From Bacteroidota bacterium (lineage in GTDB: Bacteria > Bacteroidota > Bacteroidia > B-17B0 > Aurantibacillaceae): a DNA stretch of 64,000 bases. A program made the translations under genes and the position numbers. The DNA lies in assembly GCA_018267655.1 (NCBI GenBank), contig JAFDYB010000016.1, positions 1-64,000 on the forward strand, given 5' to 3'. Positions within the stretch are counted from its first letter, which is position 1. Every line of letters starts with the position of its first letter. The notes under the pieces were generated by a model. The model searched no databases and was not told where the DNA came from. It saw nothing but the letters and a program-made list of their open reading frames with translations. Below are positions 1 through 9,179 of this stretch, one piece after another.

Positions 1-1
1 A

Positions 2-256
2 TCGTATGTAAATATTGCTGATTATGTTGAGTTACACGTGATGGAAAAATCAACAAAGAAAACAACAAAAGAAACCTTACGCTGGGTTCACATTACCATT
101 AGTAATGCAAAAAGAAACTTACTTGGTAACTATCACAAAATAAAAGGCAAATACTTACAATTGTATCTTAACGAATTTGTTTACAAACTTAATAGGCGAT
201 ATTTTGGTGAGCGAATCTTCGAAAGGCTTGTTATTTCCAATATTACAGGGTTATGA
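2..256 (+). mobile_element. IS1595-type transposase, C-terminal fragment (5' part outside window)
   Basis: The reading frame is open from the window edge and ends with TGA at 254-256, so only the last ~84 residues are visible. The block ISNAKRNLLGNYHKIKGKYL followed by YLNEFVYKLNRRYFG is the hallmark C-terminus of the ISXO2-like DDE transposases of the IS1595 family, where these residues close the catalytic domain. An internal GTG-ATG at 38-41 could be mistaken for a start, but the upstream codons read on as coding sequence. I cannot tell whether the element is intact because its left end lies outside the window, and I did not recognise a terminal inverted repeat downstream. Confidence 0.75.
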
Positions 257-320
257 TAAATGCGGATATTCAATAACTTTTTTATGCGCATTTAAAAAAT
301 GTAACCAATTTAAAGCTCTT

Positions 321-1178
321 TTATCGAATTTTTACACTTTGCACTTGTATTACCTCTAAGGTTGTTGCATCATAAACGTATGCAATTAAGTGGATTTGCT
401 TATCGTTAAAACTACTGTTTAAAGTGTAGTTTAATGTTACTGATGCGGTGTCATTTACATTAATAGGTGCGCTTTTCAATGTATTTCCCCAAGATCCATT
501 TAAAGCATCGCGTAACATGTGATTAAAAACATAACTTGGCACTAAATCAGGGCTTTTAGTGTAATCTTTTTGAGGCCCAATTATGCTGTCTTCAGTTATT
601 ACAACATTAAGTTTAACAGAGTTAGCATAGGCATTTTTAAATTTAGCTTTTATTACCGGATTCATTATTCTAGAACTTATTGTGTAATTAGGTGCAACGC
701 TTAAACTCAAATAATAATTGTCTGCAAAAGCCGATGTAACAAACGAAGGCCATTTACCTTGTGATTGCAATACCCCGCTGCCATCATAATTTTTTCGGTT
801 AACCATGCCTGTTGGGAAAGATAAAATATTAAACCCTGCAGTGCTTGCCCAATCATTTCCAACTGTGGTTGTGTATGAGATAGGATATTGAGCATTAACT
901 CCTGCAAAAAAACCGGTATGCACAGCAATTACAACAATATTTGTATCGTACTGTTGCTCTAACTGACTTGCAACAATTGCAGCAGCCGGACAATTACCGC
1001 ACTGGTGGCCGGTATAATCTTCAACCAAAGCTTTTCTAACTAAAGTGGTAGTACCCGTAGTTGTAGTACCGGTAGTAGTGCTGCTACTAATGTATGGATG
1101 TGTAACTTTATCGCAAGCAAACAATATAAACAGCATGGCTATTGCAGTTGTTGGAATTATGTATATCAGCTTTTTCAT
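321..1178 (-). CDS. Omp28-like outer-membrane lipoprotein with CxxC motif
   Basis: A 285-residue lipoprotein. Residues 1-21 form a signal peptide ending in a lipobox (LFAC, lipidated Cys22), followed by an unusual Ser/Thr/Gly tether (about residues 31-45, built from TTTG units). The folded part begins with VEDYTGHQCGNCP, a thioredoxin-like CGNC pair at Cys60/Cys63, then a region resembling the Omp28 family first described as a Porphyromonas outer-membrane antigen. It is the last gene of a minus-strand group with a DUF6029-like protein (30 bp upstream) and a TlpA-like thioredoxin. A redox or thiol-carrier role is an inference from the CxxC and the neighbour; the family has no settled function. 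Confidence 0.8.
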   Translation of the reverse strand: MKKLIYIIPTTAIAMLFILFACDKVTHPYISSSTTTGTTTTGTTTLVRKALVEDYTGHQCGNCPAAAIVASQLEQQYDTNIVVIAVHTGFFAGVNAQYPISYTTTVGNDWASTAGFNILSFPTGMVNRKNYDGSGVLQSQGKWPSFVTSAFADNYYLSLSVAPNYTISSRIMNPVIKAKFKNAYANSVKLNVVITEDSIIGPQKDYTKSPDLVPSYVFNHMLRDALNGSWGNTLKSAPINVNDTASVTLNYTLNSSFNDKQIHLIAYVYDATTLEVIQVQSVKIR

Positions 1179-1208
1179 TTTAAAAAATATTAAATAATTG
1201 CTAAGTTA

Positions 1209-2969
1209 CTAAAAAGTACTGGTTATTGAAATAGATAGTCCATTACTTGCCGGAACATTTCGGCAAACTCCTCCCACGCAAAAAATACCGGCACGCTGTT
1301 TACCATACGAAATACTTATACGATGCGGTCCCGTAGTGTAGCCCACGCTTAATAAAAAATAGTGGTAAAGCGACTCGCCAAACACATTGCTTAAACCTAT
1401 ATTATTATTTACTTTAACAAGATCTAATTTATTTAATGGATTACCGTAATTATATTGGTCTAAAAGCGCAACAAACCAATGAGTATTTGGAGTCCATTCT
1501 ACCATGGCAGTAGTCCAGCTGCCTAAGTTTAATGTATCGGTATTATCTTTTAAAGCCGCTTGCACTTCAAACCTAACAGCAGAGTTTGATTTGTATTTAT
1601 ATGTAATGTCAACTACACCAATGTTTGAGGTCATATTTCTAAAACCTGCATTTGGAGTACCAAATTGTATAATATTTTTATTATAAAACTGATTAGCATA
1701 CATAAAAGTGCCTTTCCATTTTTTATTGAATTTTTTTTCAATTTCTATAAAAAAATCATGATAATAGGGTGTTCCTATTTGGTTGTAAGGAGCCGTATAA
1801 AGGTATGATGTTGTTGTGCTGTCATTTACACCTATTTTATTTAAGCCATTAACCATTGAAAGGTTTACGGTAATATTTGTACCATATTTTCCGCCTAATG
1901 CACTTCCTTTTTTTATTTTGTACTGAAATTCAACCATGCCACCTACTTCGCCCCTTGGCTGCGTAGCGTAAGGGGTATATGCAGGCATTAAGTAAGTATG
2001 TTGTTTTGTGGTAACCGGCAAATAGTTTATCAATAAATTTTGTAGTGTAGCATCTCTATCGCTTCTAAAGGCAAAATTATCTATCCGTTTGGCTTGAAGC
2101 AATACGGCAAAGCCGTTAACAGCATAAGATGAAGATAAAAAAATTGCTTCGCCGGGTTTGTAGCTGTAGTAATTTTTCCCATTTGCGGTTGCAAAATTAT
2201 CTGCTCCGGGGTCATTTTCTTTATAGCCATATTCGCCATAAAAATTAAACCCTTCGTGTGTTATGTTAACTCTTCCTCCGTAAGCTCCAACATTTAATGG
2301 TTTAAGTACCGTAGGATCGAGGTTAGATTGATATTTGCTGACAAAACTCCCGCCTACAACAATTTTAGTTTTAATTGGGTTGATAAGTGAATCAAGCAAG
2401 TCGTTTAAATTAGCTTCGCCGTCAAAAGCTCTAACAATTCCGGGGCCTAATGAAAAAAACGAACGCTGTCGTCCTATTAATCCTTTAAATGTTAAGCCTT
2501 TGTAAGGACTGCTTATTACCCTGAAGCCATCGAGTGAATTGTCATATAATAAGCCCGGTTGGTAATAGGTTCTAAAAAGTAAACCACTGCCAAACTGCTC
2601 ATATATGTTGCCAACAGTAACATCAAGCAATTTGTCTTGATAGCGAACGTAGCGATTAACAATGCCCTGCCCTTTGTATCTGGGGTCAAAACCTTGCATT
2701 ACATTGTTGTATGCTTCGTAACGCATGCCGGCTGAAAGTTTTCCTTTTTGGTAGATTAAATTACAAAAGGCATTAGACAGTACTTTTTCGGGAACCTTGG
2801 GTGCACCAATTAAGCTGTCTGGGCGATAATATTGGGCATCAAGTTCGTAATTACCGTGTAACGAGCCTAAATCACTCCCGATTGATTGTGCATTAACGCT
2901 AAACGCTTTTAGTATAATTGCCAACAAAAAAGTAGCTTTAGGGCTACTTTTTAATTTGAATTTAATCAT
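1209..2969 (-). CDS. DUF6029-like outer-membrane beta-barrel protein
   Basis: A 586-residue protein with an N-terminal signal peptide (cleavage probably after SVNAQ). The mature part is rich in alternating hydrophobic/aromatic strands separated by polar turns, and ends in ...GLSISITSTF, a terminal aromatic residue typical of outer-membrane barrels. I read it as a member of the DUF6029 family, which I know mainly from Bacteroidota and which has no assigned substrate. It lies between the TlpA-like gene (53 bp upstream) and the Omp28-like lipoprotein (30 bp downstream), so all three are probably co-transcribed. The barrel assignment is by sequence character only. Confidence 0.65.
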   Translation of the reverse strand: MIKFKLKSSPKATFLLAIILKAFSVNAQSIGSDLGSLHGNYELDAQYYRPDSLIGAPKVPEKVLSNAFCNLIYQKGKLSAGMRYEAYNNVMQGFDPRYKGQGIVNRYVRYQDKLLDVTVGNIYEQFGSGLLFRTYYQPGLLYDNSLDGFRVISSPYKGLTFKGLIGRQRSFFSLGPGIVRAFDGEANLNDLLDSLINPIKTKIVVGGSFVSKYQSNLDPTVLKPLNVGAYGGRVNITHEGFNFYGEYGYKENDPGADNFATANGKNYYSYKPGEAIFLSSSYAVNGFAVLLQAKRIDNFAFRSDRDATLQNLLINYLPVTTKQHTYLMPAYTPYATQPRGEVGGMVEFQYKIKKGSALGGKYGTNITVNLSMVNGLNKIGVNDSTTTSYLYTAPYNQIGTPYYHDFFIEIEKKFNKKWKGTFMYANQFYNKNIIQFGTPNAGFRNMTSNIGVVDITYKYKSNSAVRFEVQAALKDNTDTLNLGSWTTAMVEWTPNTHWFVALLDQYNYGNPLNKLDLVKVNNNIGLSNVFGESLYHYFLLSVGYTTGPHRISISYGKQRAGIFCVGGVCRNVPASNGLSISITSTF

Positions 2970-3022
2970 TTGGCAAAGAAAGCAAAAATGCCTTTAATAT
3001 CAAAAAAATGTTAATAAACTGT

Positions 3023-3538
3023 TTAGTGACTTATTTTTTGGCCGGCAATAACTTTTTTAACATTTTCGTAAAGCCTATCTTCATCTCCTTCCGAGTATGA
3101 ATTGTGGCTCCATACAATATTGCCTTTTCCATCAATCAAAAAAGTGTGCGGCACATTATTTACGTTCATGGCAATTTTAAACTCTTGATTTTCGTCAATA
3201 TATACTTCATATTTCCAGCCCTTTGCTTTTACGTCAGTTACAACTTTCCCACTGCTTCTTGAGTCGTCAATGCTTATTGCGATTAATTTAACGCCGGTTT
3301 CTTTTTGCCACTCTTCATATTCTTCGGCAATAGCATCTAATTCTTTTTTACAAGGTTTACACCAGGTTGCCCAAAAACTTATTATAATTGGTTTACCATC
3401 GTTATTAAAAGTGCTAGAATTGGTTTTTGTACCGTCTAATTTTTTTAATAAAACATGAGGCAGTTTTCCACCTTCATCTTTCGATATAGTAAAGGAAAAC
3501 AGAGCAAATACGCTAAATAATAAAATAATTTTCTTCAT
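3023..3538 (-). CDS. TlpA/ResA-like periplasmic thioredoxin
   Basis: A 171-residue thiol-disulfide oxidoreductase. Residues 1-19 are a signal peptide or membrane anchor. The thioredoxin fold carries the active site FWATWCKPCKKEL (Cys60, Cys63), a cis-Pro region NVNNVPHTFLID and the C-terminal GKGNIVWSHNSY strand typical of the TlpA family. These proteins reduce disulfides of cytochrome c or other extracytoplasmic partners. The first gene of a three-gene minus-strand group; the downstream Omp28-like lipoprotein carries its own CGNC pair and is a plausible redox partner (inference). A TAAATTTG box at 3584-3577 could be its -7 promoter element. Confidence 0.85.
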   Translation of the reverse strand: MKKIILLFSVFALFSFTISKDEGGKLPHVLLKKLDGTKTNSSTFNNDGKPIIISFWATWCKPCKKELDAIAEEYEEWQKETGVKLIAISIDDSRSSGKVVTDVKAKGWKYEVYIDENQEFKIAMNVNNVPHTFLIDGKGNIVWSHNSYSEGDEDRLYENVKKVIAGQKISH

Positions 3539-3576
3539 AACTAATTAATTTGGCTAAGGTAACACAAAATTCTTGC

Positions 3577-3584
3577 CAAATTTA
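3577..3584 (-). promoter_or_regulatory. candidate -7 box for the TlpA/DUF6029/Omp28 operon
   Basis: On the minus strand TAAATTTG matches the Bacteroidota -7 consensus TAnnTTTG and would give a leader of about 30 nt before the ATG at 3538. No TTTG is seen at the usual ~18-nt distance, so the call is weak. Confidence 0.35.
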
Positions 3585-3679
3585 ATTTTTTAGTATTTTG
3601 TGATTTTTTATGTATAGCTTTTTTAGAAGCAAAAATTCATTAATTCAACTTATATAAAATAAAAAATAGTGCTTTTATT

Positions 3680-5578
3680 TTGACATCGAGCGACACTCAT
3701 ATTCACGAAATTTTGTTTCAATATTGGGGCTATAAAGAATTTAGGCCTCTACAAAAAGAAATTATTTTTTCGGTATTAAATGGCAATGATACACTGGCAC
3801 TTTTGCCTACCGGTGGCGGAAAATCTATTTGCTTTCAAGTGCCTGCCATTGCTTTAGGCGGAACCTGTATTGTAATATCTCCACTAATTGCACTAATGAA
3901 TGATCAAGTTCAAAACTTACGATTAAAAGGAATTTCTGCAGTTGCCTTAAGTTCTGCTATGTCGTTTAAAGAAATTGACATAGTGCTTAACAATGCAGCG
4001 TTTGGGCATGTTAAGTTTTTATATGTTTCACCAGAAAGATTAGAAAGCGAAGATTTTAGAAAAAGGTTAAGCTTTTTACCTATTACCTTAATTGCAGTTG
4101 ATGAGGCGCATTGCATTTCGCAATGGGGTTACGACTTTAGGCCAAGCTATTTAAATATTAATAACATAAAACCTTATTTTGAAAAGGTTCCCATAATTGC
4201 TGTTACAGCAAGCGCAACAGATAACGTTGTTGCAGACATACAAGCGAAACTTAATTTTAAAAAAAATAAAGTTTTTAAACAATCATTTGCGCGAAAAAAC
4301 TTAAGATATATCGTACAAAAAGAAGATAATAAATTTGAAAGAATTATTAAATTAATTAAAAATATTGGCGGTTCAGGAGTGCTGTATGTTAGAAATAGAA
4401 AGCGAACCGAAGATATTGCTAAATTTTTATTGAGTAATAAAATAAGCGCAATAGCTTATCATGCAGGATTAACATTTGAAAAGCGCAGCGAAATTCAAAA
4501 AAACTGGGTAGAAAATAAAACACAAGTTATATGTGCTACCAACGCATTTGGAATGGGTATTGACAAGCCAGATGTGAGATTTGTAATTCATTTTGATATA
4601 CCCGATAGCATTGAAGCTTATTTTCAAGAGGCAGGCAGGGGAGGAAGAGATTTAAAAACTGCATACGCCTCGCTATTTTATACCGATGCAGATATCGAAA
4701 AACTGAAAGAAAATGTTAAGATATCCTTTCCTGAAATTGAAAAAATTAAACAATGCTATAAAGCTATTTGCAACTATTACCAAATCGCGGTAGATACAGG
4801 TAAAGGTTTAAGTTTTGATTTTGAAATTGAGCGCATAAGCCAATCGTATAACATATCTTCCTTATTGTTGTTTAATGCCATAAAATTTTTAGAAAAAGAG
4901 AATTGTTTGGCTTATCTTGATCTTGGTTATGAGCCATCTAAATTAATGATTTTATCAGATAAACAGGCACTGTACGAATTTCAAGTGCGGTCAGAAAAGC
5001 ATGAAGCGCTTATTAAGGCCATTTTAAGAACTTATGGCGGTATTTTTGATAATTATGTTCCAATTAATGAAAAAGAATTAGCCTACCGTTCAAAAGTAGG
5101 AGAGCTAAAAGTTATAGAGCAATTAAATTTTTTAAACAAGCAAGGGGTTATTGAGTATGTGCCAAAATCAAAAATTCCTAAAATAGTGTTTACACAAAAC
5201 CGCATTGATCATAATCATTTGCGTATATCCGAAGAAAACTACCACAAGCTTAAACAAGAATATGAGCGCAAAATAAATGCAATTATTAATTATTGTGCCA
5301 ATGACAAGGTATGCAGAAATATACAATTACTTCAATATTTTGGCGAACAAGATTATAGCAAGTGTGGCTTTTGCGACGTTTGTATCAAACAAAAATCATT
5401 TAATAACAGTGCTGTTAAGCAAAAGTTGCTTAGTGTGTTTAAAAATCGTAAAGCAACGGCTGTTGATCTCAAAAACGCAATGCTCGCCTTTAATACAGAA
5501 ACATGGGTAAACGCATTAAACGAACTTATAGAAGATGGTACTTTATTACATAAAGACGATGAATATTTTTTAATATAG
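3680..5578 (+). CDS. recQ: RecQ-family ATP-dependent DNA helicase
   Basis: A 632-residue superfamily 2 helicase. Visible motifs are FRPLQ (motif 0), Walker A LLPTGGGKS (Lys48), DEAHCISQWGYDFRPSY (residues 141 on), AVTASAT, AYHAGL, ATNAFGMGIDKPDVRFVIH and the arginine-finger motif QEAGRGGRD, followed by the RecQ zinc module with one Cys about 17 residues before the cluster SKCGFCDVC, and a winged-helix-like region. An HRDC domain is not evident and the protein is shorter than the HRDC-containing RecQs of the phylum. The start is TTG; no ATG lies upstream in frame and the family alignment demands residues this close to the TTG. Transcribed alone, divergent from the TlpA operon. Confidence 0.92.
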   Translation: MTSSDTHIHEILFQYWGYKEFRPLQKEIIFSVLNGNDTLALLPTGGGKSICFQVPAIALGGTCIVISPLIALMNDQVQNLRLKGISAVALSSAMSFKEIDIVLNNAAFGHVKFLYVSPERLESEDFRKRLSFLPITLIAVDEAHCISQWGYDFRPSYLNINNIKPYFEKVPIIAVTASATDNVVADIQAKLNFKKNKVFKQSFARKNLRYIVQKEDNKFERIIKLIKNIGGSGVLYVRNRKRTEDIAKFLLSNKISAIAYHAGLTFEKRSEIQKNWVENKTQVICATNAFGMGIDKPDVRFVIHFDIPDSIEAYFQEAGRGGRDLKTAYASLFYTDADIEKLKENVKISFPEIEKIKQCYKAICNYYQIAVDTGKGLSFDFEIERISQSYNISSLLLFNAIKFLEKENCLAYLDLGYEPSKLMILSDKQALYEFQVRSEKHEALIKAILRTYGGIFDNYVPINEKELAYRSKVGELKVIEQLNFLNKQGVIEYVPKSKIPKIVFTQNRIDHNHLRISEENYHKLKQEYERKINAIINYCANDKVCRNIQLLQYFGEQDYSKCGFCDVCIKQKSFNNSAVKQKLLSVFKNRKATAVDLKNAMLAFNTETWVNALNELIEDGTLLHKDDEYFLI

Positions 5579-5605
5579 TTCCATTGCGAGTCTGCATTTA
5601 TTTAT

Positions 5606-5624
5606 TTTATGCGAAAAGCATAAA
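5606..5624 (+). terminator. hairpin downstream of recQ
   Basis: TTTATGC-GAAAA-GCATAAA forms a 7-bp stem with a GAAAA loop 28 bp after the recQ stop, followed by TTGTTTTAT. The stem is AT-rich, so termination strength is uncertain. Confidence 0.45.
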
Positions 5625-5760
5625 TTGTTTTATCGTTTAATAAGCTTGTTTTATCTAAAAAATAAAATAGAATTAGTTAGCTAAAGTATTGACGTATAAA
5701 TTTACAGCGTTTATTTTTTAACCCATTAAAATTAAAATATAACTCAATAATAATTTTTAT

Positions 5761-7905
5761 ATGAAAAAAATTTCTGTTTTTATAATCGCACTGGCAATAG
5801 CAGTTACAAATTTAAAAGCTGATGAAGGCATGTGGTTGCCTTATTTATTAGGCAATAAAACTTATGCCGATATGGTAAAGCATGGTTTAAAATTAACTAA
5901 AGAGCAGCTTTACAACATTAACAAACCCAGTATAAAAGATGCAATTGTGTTGTTTGGAAATGGTTGCACCGGAGAAATAGTAAGTAAAGAAGGCTTATTA
6001 TTTACAAACCACCATTGCGGATATAGCGATATAGCTGCAGTTAGCACCCCTGAAAATAATCACTTGAAAAATGGCTTTTGGGCTAAAAGTAAGTCCGACG
6101 AGATTGCCTGCCCCGGCTTATCGGTACAATTTTTAATTAAAGTTGAAGATGTAACAAGTAAAGTGCAAGAACAATTAAAAACAGTTGCCCCAAGCGATTT
6201 GGCAACAAAACTCCCATCTATTTTAAACGAACTTTCAAAAAAAGCATCTGAAAACAGCATATACGAAGTTAGAATCTCAAGTTTTTTTAAAGGCAATCAA
6301 TTTTTACAATTTACTTATTTGCGCTACAAAGATGTTAGATTAGTTGGAACGCCTCCGGAAAGTATAGGTAAATTTGGTGGAGATACTGATAACTGGGAAT
6401 GGCCAAGGCACACAGGCGATTTTTCAATATTTAGAGTTTATATGGGAAAAGACGGTAAACCAGCTGAATACTTAGCCGATAACATTCCTTACTCCCCAAA
6501 TTATTTTTTGCCGGTATCAATTAAAGGCTTTAAAGATGGTGATTACAGCATGATTTTTGGTTATCCTGCAAGCACTAACCGCTACGAAACTACTTATGGC
6601 ATTAAATTAAAATTAGACATCGAAAATCCAAGTGTTGTAAACTTACGCGATACGCGCTTAAAATTAATGCATGCAGAAATGGTAAAAGATCCAAAGGTAA
6701 AACTACAATTAGCCGGCCGTTATGCTCAAATTGCTAACTATTGGAAATTTTTTGATGGTGAGTCAAAACAGTTAATACAGCACAACACTTTAGAACAAAA
6801 GCAAACTATTGAAAACGACTTCCAACATTGGGCAAAAGGCAAAAAAGAATACGAAAATATATTTAGTGATTTAAAAACAGCCTACGACAATTGGCGTCCT
6901 TATGCAAAACATCGCATTTATATTTTTGAAGGAATTTTAGGCTCGCCTCTCATGGCCTTTGCGGTGCAATTAAACCAATTAATTCAAATGCAAGCTGCCG
7001 GCAAATTAAACGATAAAACAATAGCTGGTTTTAAAGCTGCTTACACTAAATTTATTAAAGCAGAAAATATTGCAAGTGATAAAAATACTTTGGCAGCTAT
7101 GTTAAAGGCTTTTTATAAAGATATTGATGCAACACAACAACCTAAAGATTTTTACTCAGCTTTTAAACCTTTAGGAAGCTTAGATAGCGATGTGCCTTAT
7201 CAAAAAATGTCTGAAACAATTTTTTCTAACTCAATGCTATTAGACGAATCTAAGTTTAATACTTTTTTAAATAACCCTGATACAATTGCACTTAAAAAAG
7301 ATATTGCCTTTGACGTTGCCTCAACCTTTTTTGATAATTATAACAACAATTACAATAAGTACTACAATAATTTTATTGCAGAAACCTACCGCCTAACAAA
7401 TTTATATTTAAAGGGTGTTTTAGAGCGAGAGTCTAACAAAGAAAATTTATATCCCGATGCCAATCAAACAATGAGGGTTTCTTACGGAAACGTTAAATCA
7501 TATCAACCGCGCGATGGAGTATTTTACAATCAAATATGCACATCTAAAGGCTTACTTGAAAAATATAAACCCGGCGATTTAGAATTTGATATGCCTGAAA
7601 AATTAATTGATTTGATAAAAGCAAAAGATTTTGGCGCCTACGTTGATAAAGCTAGTAACGACTTGGTTGTAACTTTTATTACAAATAATGATATTACAGG
7701 AGGCAACTCCGGATCGCCGGTATTAAATGCAAGTGGCGAGTTAATAGGGCTTGCATTTGATGGCAACTACGAAGCACTTGGGCACAAAATAGCAATTGAT
7801 AAAAATTTAAACAGAACTATTTGCTTAGACGTGCGCTACTTATTATTTATAGTAGACAAATTAGGTGGTGCTAAAAATTTGATTAATGAGTTAAGTTTAA
7901 AATAA
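5761..7905 (+). CDS. S46-family dipeptidyl peptidase (DPP7-like)
   Basis: A 714-residue exported serine peptidase. Residues 1-20 are a signal peptide ending before DEGMW, the conserved mature N-terminus that binds the substrate amino group in the S46 family. The catalytic triad can be read as His in FTNHHCGY (His85), Asp in the GGDTDNWEWPRHTGDFSIFR region, and Ser in TGGNSGSPV. After the serine motif, LAFDGNYEA carries Gly at the position that is Gly in Porphyromonas DPP7 and Arg in the acid-specific DPP11, so a DPP7-type preference for hydrophobic P1 residues is likely. These enzymes release dipeptides in the periplasm for peptide-based nutrition. It stands alone with a long AT-rich leader. 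Confidence 0.92.
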   Translation: MKKISVFIIALAIAVTNLKADEGMWLPYLLGNKTYADMVKHGLKLTKEQLYNINKPSIKDAIVLFGNGCTGEIVSKEGLLFTNHHCGYSDIAAVSTPENNHLKNGFWAKSKSDEIACPGLSVQFLIKVEDVTSKVQEQLKTVAPSDLATKLPSILNELSKKASENSIYEVRISSFFKGNQFLQFTYLRYKDVRLVGTPPESIGKFGGDTDNWEWPRHTGDFSIFRVYMGKDGKPAEYLADNIPYSPNYFLPVSIKGFKDGDYSMIFGYPASTNRYETTYGIKLKLDIENPSVVNLRDTRLKLMHAEMVKDPKVKLQLAGRYAQIANYWKFFDGESKQLIQHNTLEQKQTIENDFQHWAKGKKEYENIFSDLKTAYDNWRPYAKHRIYIFEGILGSPLMAFAVQLNQLIQMQAAGKLNDKTIAGFKAAYTKFIKAENIASDKNTLAAMLKAFYKDIDATQQPKDFYSAFKPLGSLDSDVPYQKMSETIFSNSMLLDESKFNTFLNNPDTIALKKDIAFDVASTFFDNYNNNYNKYYNNFIAETYRLTNLYLKGVLERESNKENLYPDANQTMRVSYGNVKSYQPRDGVFYNQICTSKGLLEKYKPGDLEFDMPEKLIDLIKAKDFGAYVDKASNDLVVTFITNNDITGGNSGSPVLNASGELIGLAFDGNYEALGHKIAIDKNLNRTICLDVRYLLFIVDKLGGAKNLINELSLK

Positions 7906-7933
7906 GGCATTAGAGTCTATAACAAAAAGGGTT

Positions 7934-7970
7934 GGTAACTAATTTTAATTTACACAGTTAGTGCGTTACC
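7934..7970. terminator. imperfect inverted repeat between convergent genes
   Basis: GGTAACTAA and TTAG-TGCG-TTACC can pair with a 4-nt bulge in the gap between the S46 peptidase and the oppositely oriented lipoprotein. It may act as a terminator for either side; no clear T-tract follows. Confidence 0.3.
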
Positions 7971-8037
7971 ATAATTTTAATAATAAGTGCGCCCATTTTT
8001 TCACTAAATTAGGTACAAGCGATTTGTTTATTTTAAC

Positions 8038-9036
8038 CTAATGCTTAGCTAAAACACCTCTAATACCCATATCAACAACTTGTTCACCAATATCAGGTTG
8101 AAATAACCCATCAAAATTTACTTCTTTCCATTCAAAACTTTTATTACTGCTAAGGGAAACAGTTACCGTAATGTCACTTGTAGGATTAGAAGGAATGATT
8201 AAAGGAGCGCTAACACTTGTATTGGTTGTTGATACAAATAAACCGGTTGCCAAACAACTGCCTGCAGGTATTGGAGATGTTGCAAACAATGGATTAACAA
8301 CAGTAGTTTGAGGCGCTTGTCCATCAAGCATATAGTTTACACTTAAATAATTTGTATAAAACCCCCAATAACCTTGCAAATGATTACCAGGGCCACCACT
8401 CGCTGTAGGTGTAAATACAGTATTTTTCATCATATACTTTGTAACATAAGTATTAAAGCCCACAAAAGACCCTATTGTGCCAATAATTGGTCCGGTTGAA
8501 TTTGTTTTAATAACAATATCATAATTTTGATAGGCTAAGCTAACTCTTAACCACTTGTAACTACCTGCAGCTATTTGATTTAAAGGATAAGTTAAAAATA
8601 CTTGTCCATTTTTTACTAAAACAGATTGGCAAAAAATAATTGCATTTGAGCCTCCGCATGTAGTTTCGGGGGCGTGATATAAAACCGCTCCACTTCCAAC
8701 AGCAACGCTGTCACTTTTAGCTAATTCAACGTAATGCGAGCTTATACAGTTAAAACTAGGTGATTGCGCTGCATTACCGGTAGTAACAACAGTTGGCTGT
8801 CCTAAGTTATTTAATCTAATTTGATTACTGTCGATTGCAAATACCAATACTAGCTTTGGCCCGGAACTAACGGTATTAGTATATATTGTATCCGGAAATG
8901 AACAAGTGGGACAATTAGTACTAGTCGTACTTGTACCGGTTGTTGTGTTTTTTTGAGGGGTAGTATTTTCATTTTTTTTTGTACACGAGGTAAAAAAAAC
9001 AAAAAACAGAAAAATAAATGGGAAAAATTTTGTCAT
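8038..9036 (-). CDS. lipoprotein of unknown function
   Basis: A 332-residue protein I do not recognise. Residues 1-17 are a hydrophobic signal ending in FFTSC (lipidated Cys18), followed by a Thr/Ser/Asn-rich tether of about 25 residues and then NCPTCSFPDTI. The rest is beta-rich with many Gly/Ser/Thr and few charges, resembling a surface carbohydrate-binding or fimbrillin-like fold in general character, but I see no specific signature. The C-terminus holds the strong acidic stretch FEWKEVNFDGLFQPDIGEQV. Convergent with the S46 peptidase. A TAAGTTTG box at 9062-9055 gives a likely short leader. Confidence 0.7.
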   Translation of the reverse strand: MTKFFPFIFLFFVFFTSCTKKNENTTPQKNTTTGTSTTSTNCPTCSFPDTIYTNTVSSGPKLVLVFAIDSNQIRLNNLGQPTVVTTGNAAQSPSFNCISSHYVELAKSDSVAVGSGAVLYHAPETTCGGSNAIIFCQSVLVKNGQVFLTYPLNQIAAGSYKWLRVSLAYQNYDIVIKTNSTGPIIGTIGSFVGFNTYVTKYMMKNTVFTPTASGGPGNHLQGYWGFYTNYLSVNYMLDGQAPQTTVVNPLFATSPIPAGSCLATGLFVSTTNTSVSAPLIIPSNPTSDITVTVSLSSNKSFEWKEVNFDGLFQPDIGEQVVDMGIRGVLAKH

Positions 9037-9054
9037 AAAATTTAGGTATTAATA

Positions 9055-9062
9055 CAAACTTA
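9055..9062 (-). promoter_or_regulatory. candidate -7 box for the 8038-9036 lipoprotein
   Basis: TAAGTTTG on the minus strand fits TAnnTTTG; a TTG lies 16 nt further upstream (9081-9079), slightly shorter than the usual spacing. The leader before the ATG at 9036 would be about 13 nt. Confidence 0.4.
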
Positions 9063-9179
9063 TATCTTTATAATGCTTCAACAGTTTTATAAAAGTAATA
9101 AAATTAAGCTTACTGCAATTATATTTTATTACTTGTAATTTGCCATAAGCTATATATTATGTAATTTAGTGATTGCTTT

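Noticed and set aside
257-294. Inverted repeat TAAATGCG / CGCATTTA after the transposase stop
   Set aside because: The loop is 22 nt and no T-tract or recognised IS1595 end follows, so neither a terminator nor an IS terminus can be supported.
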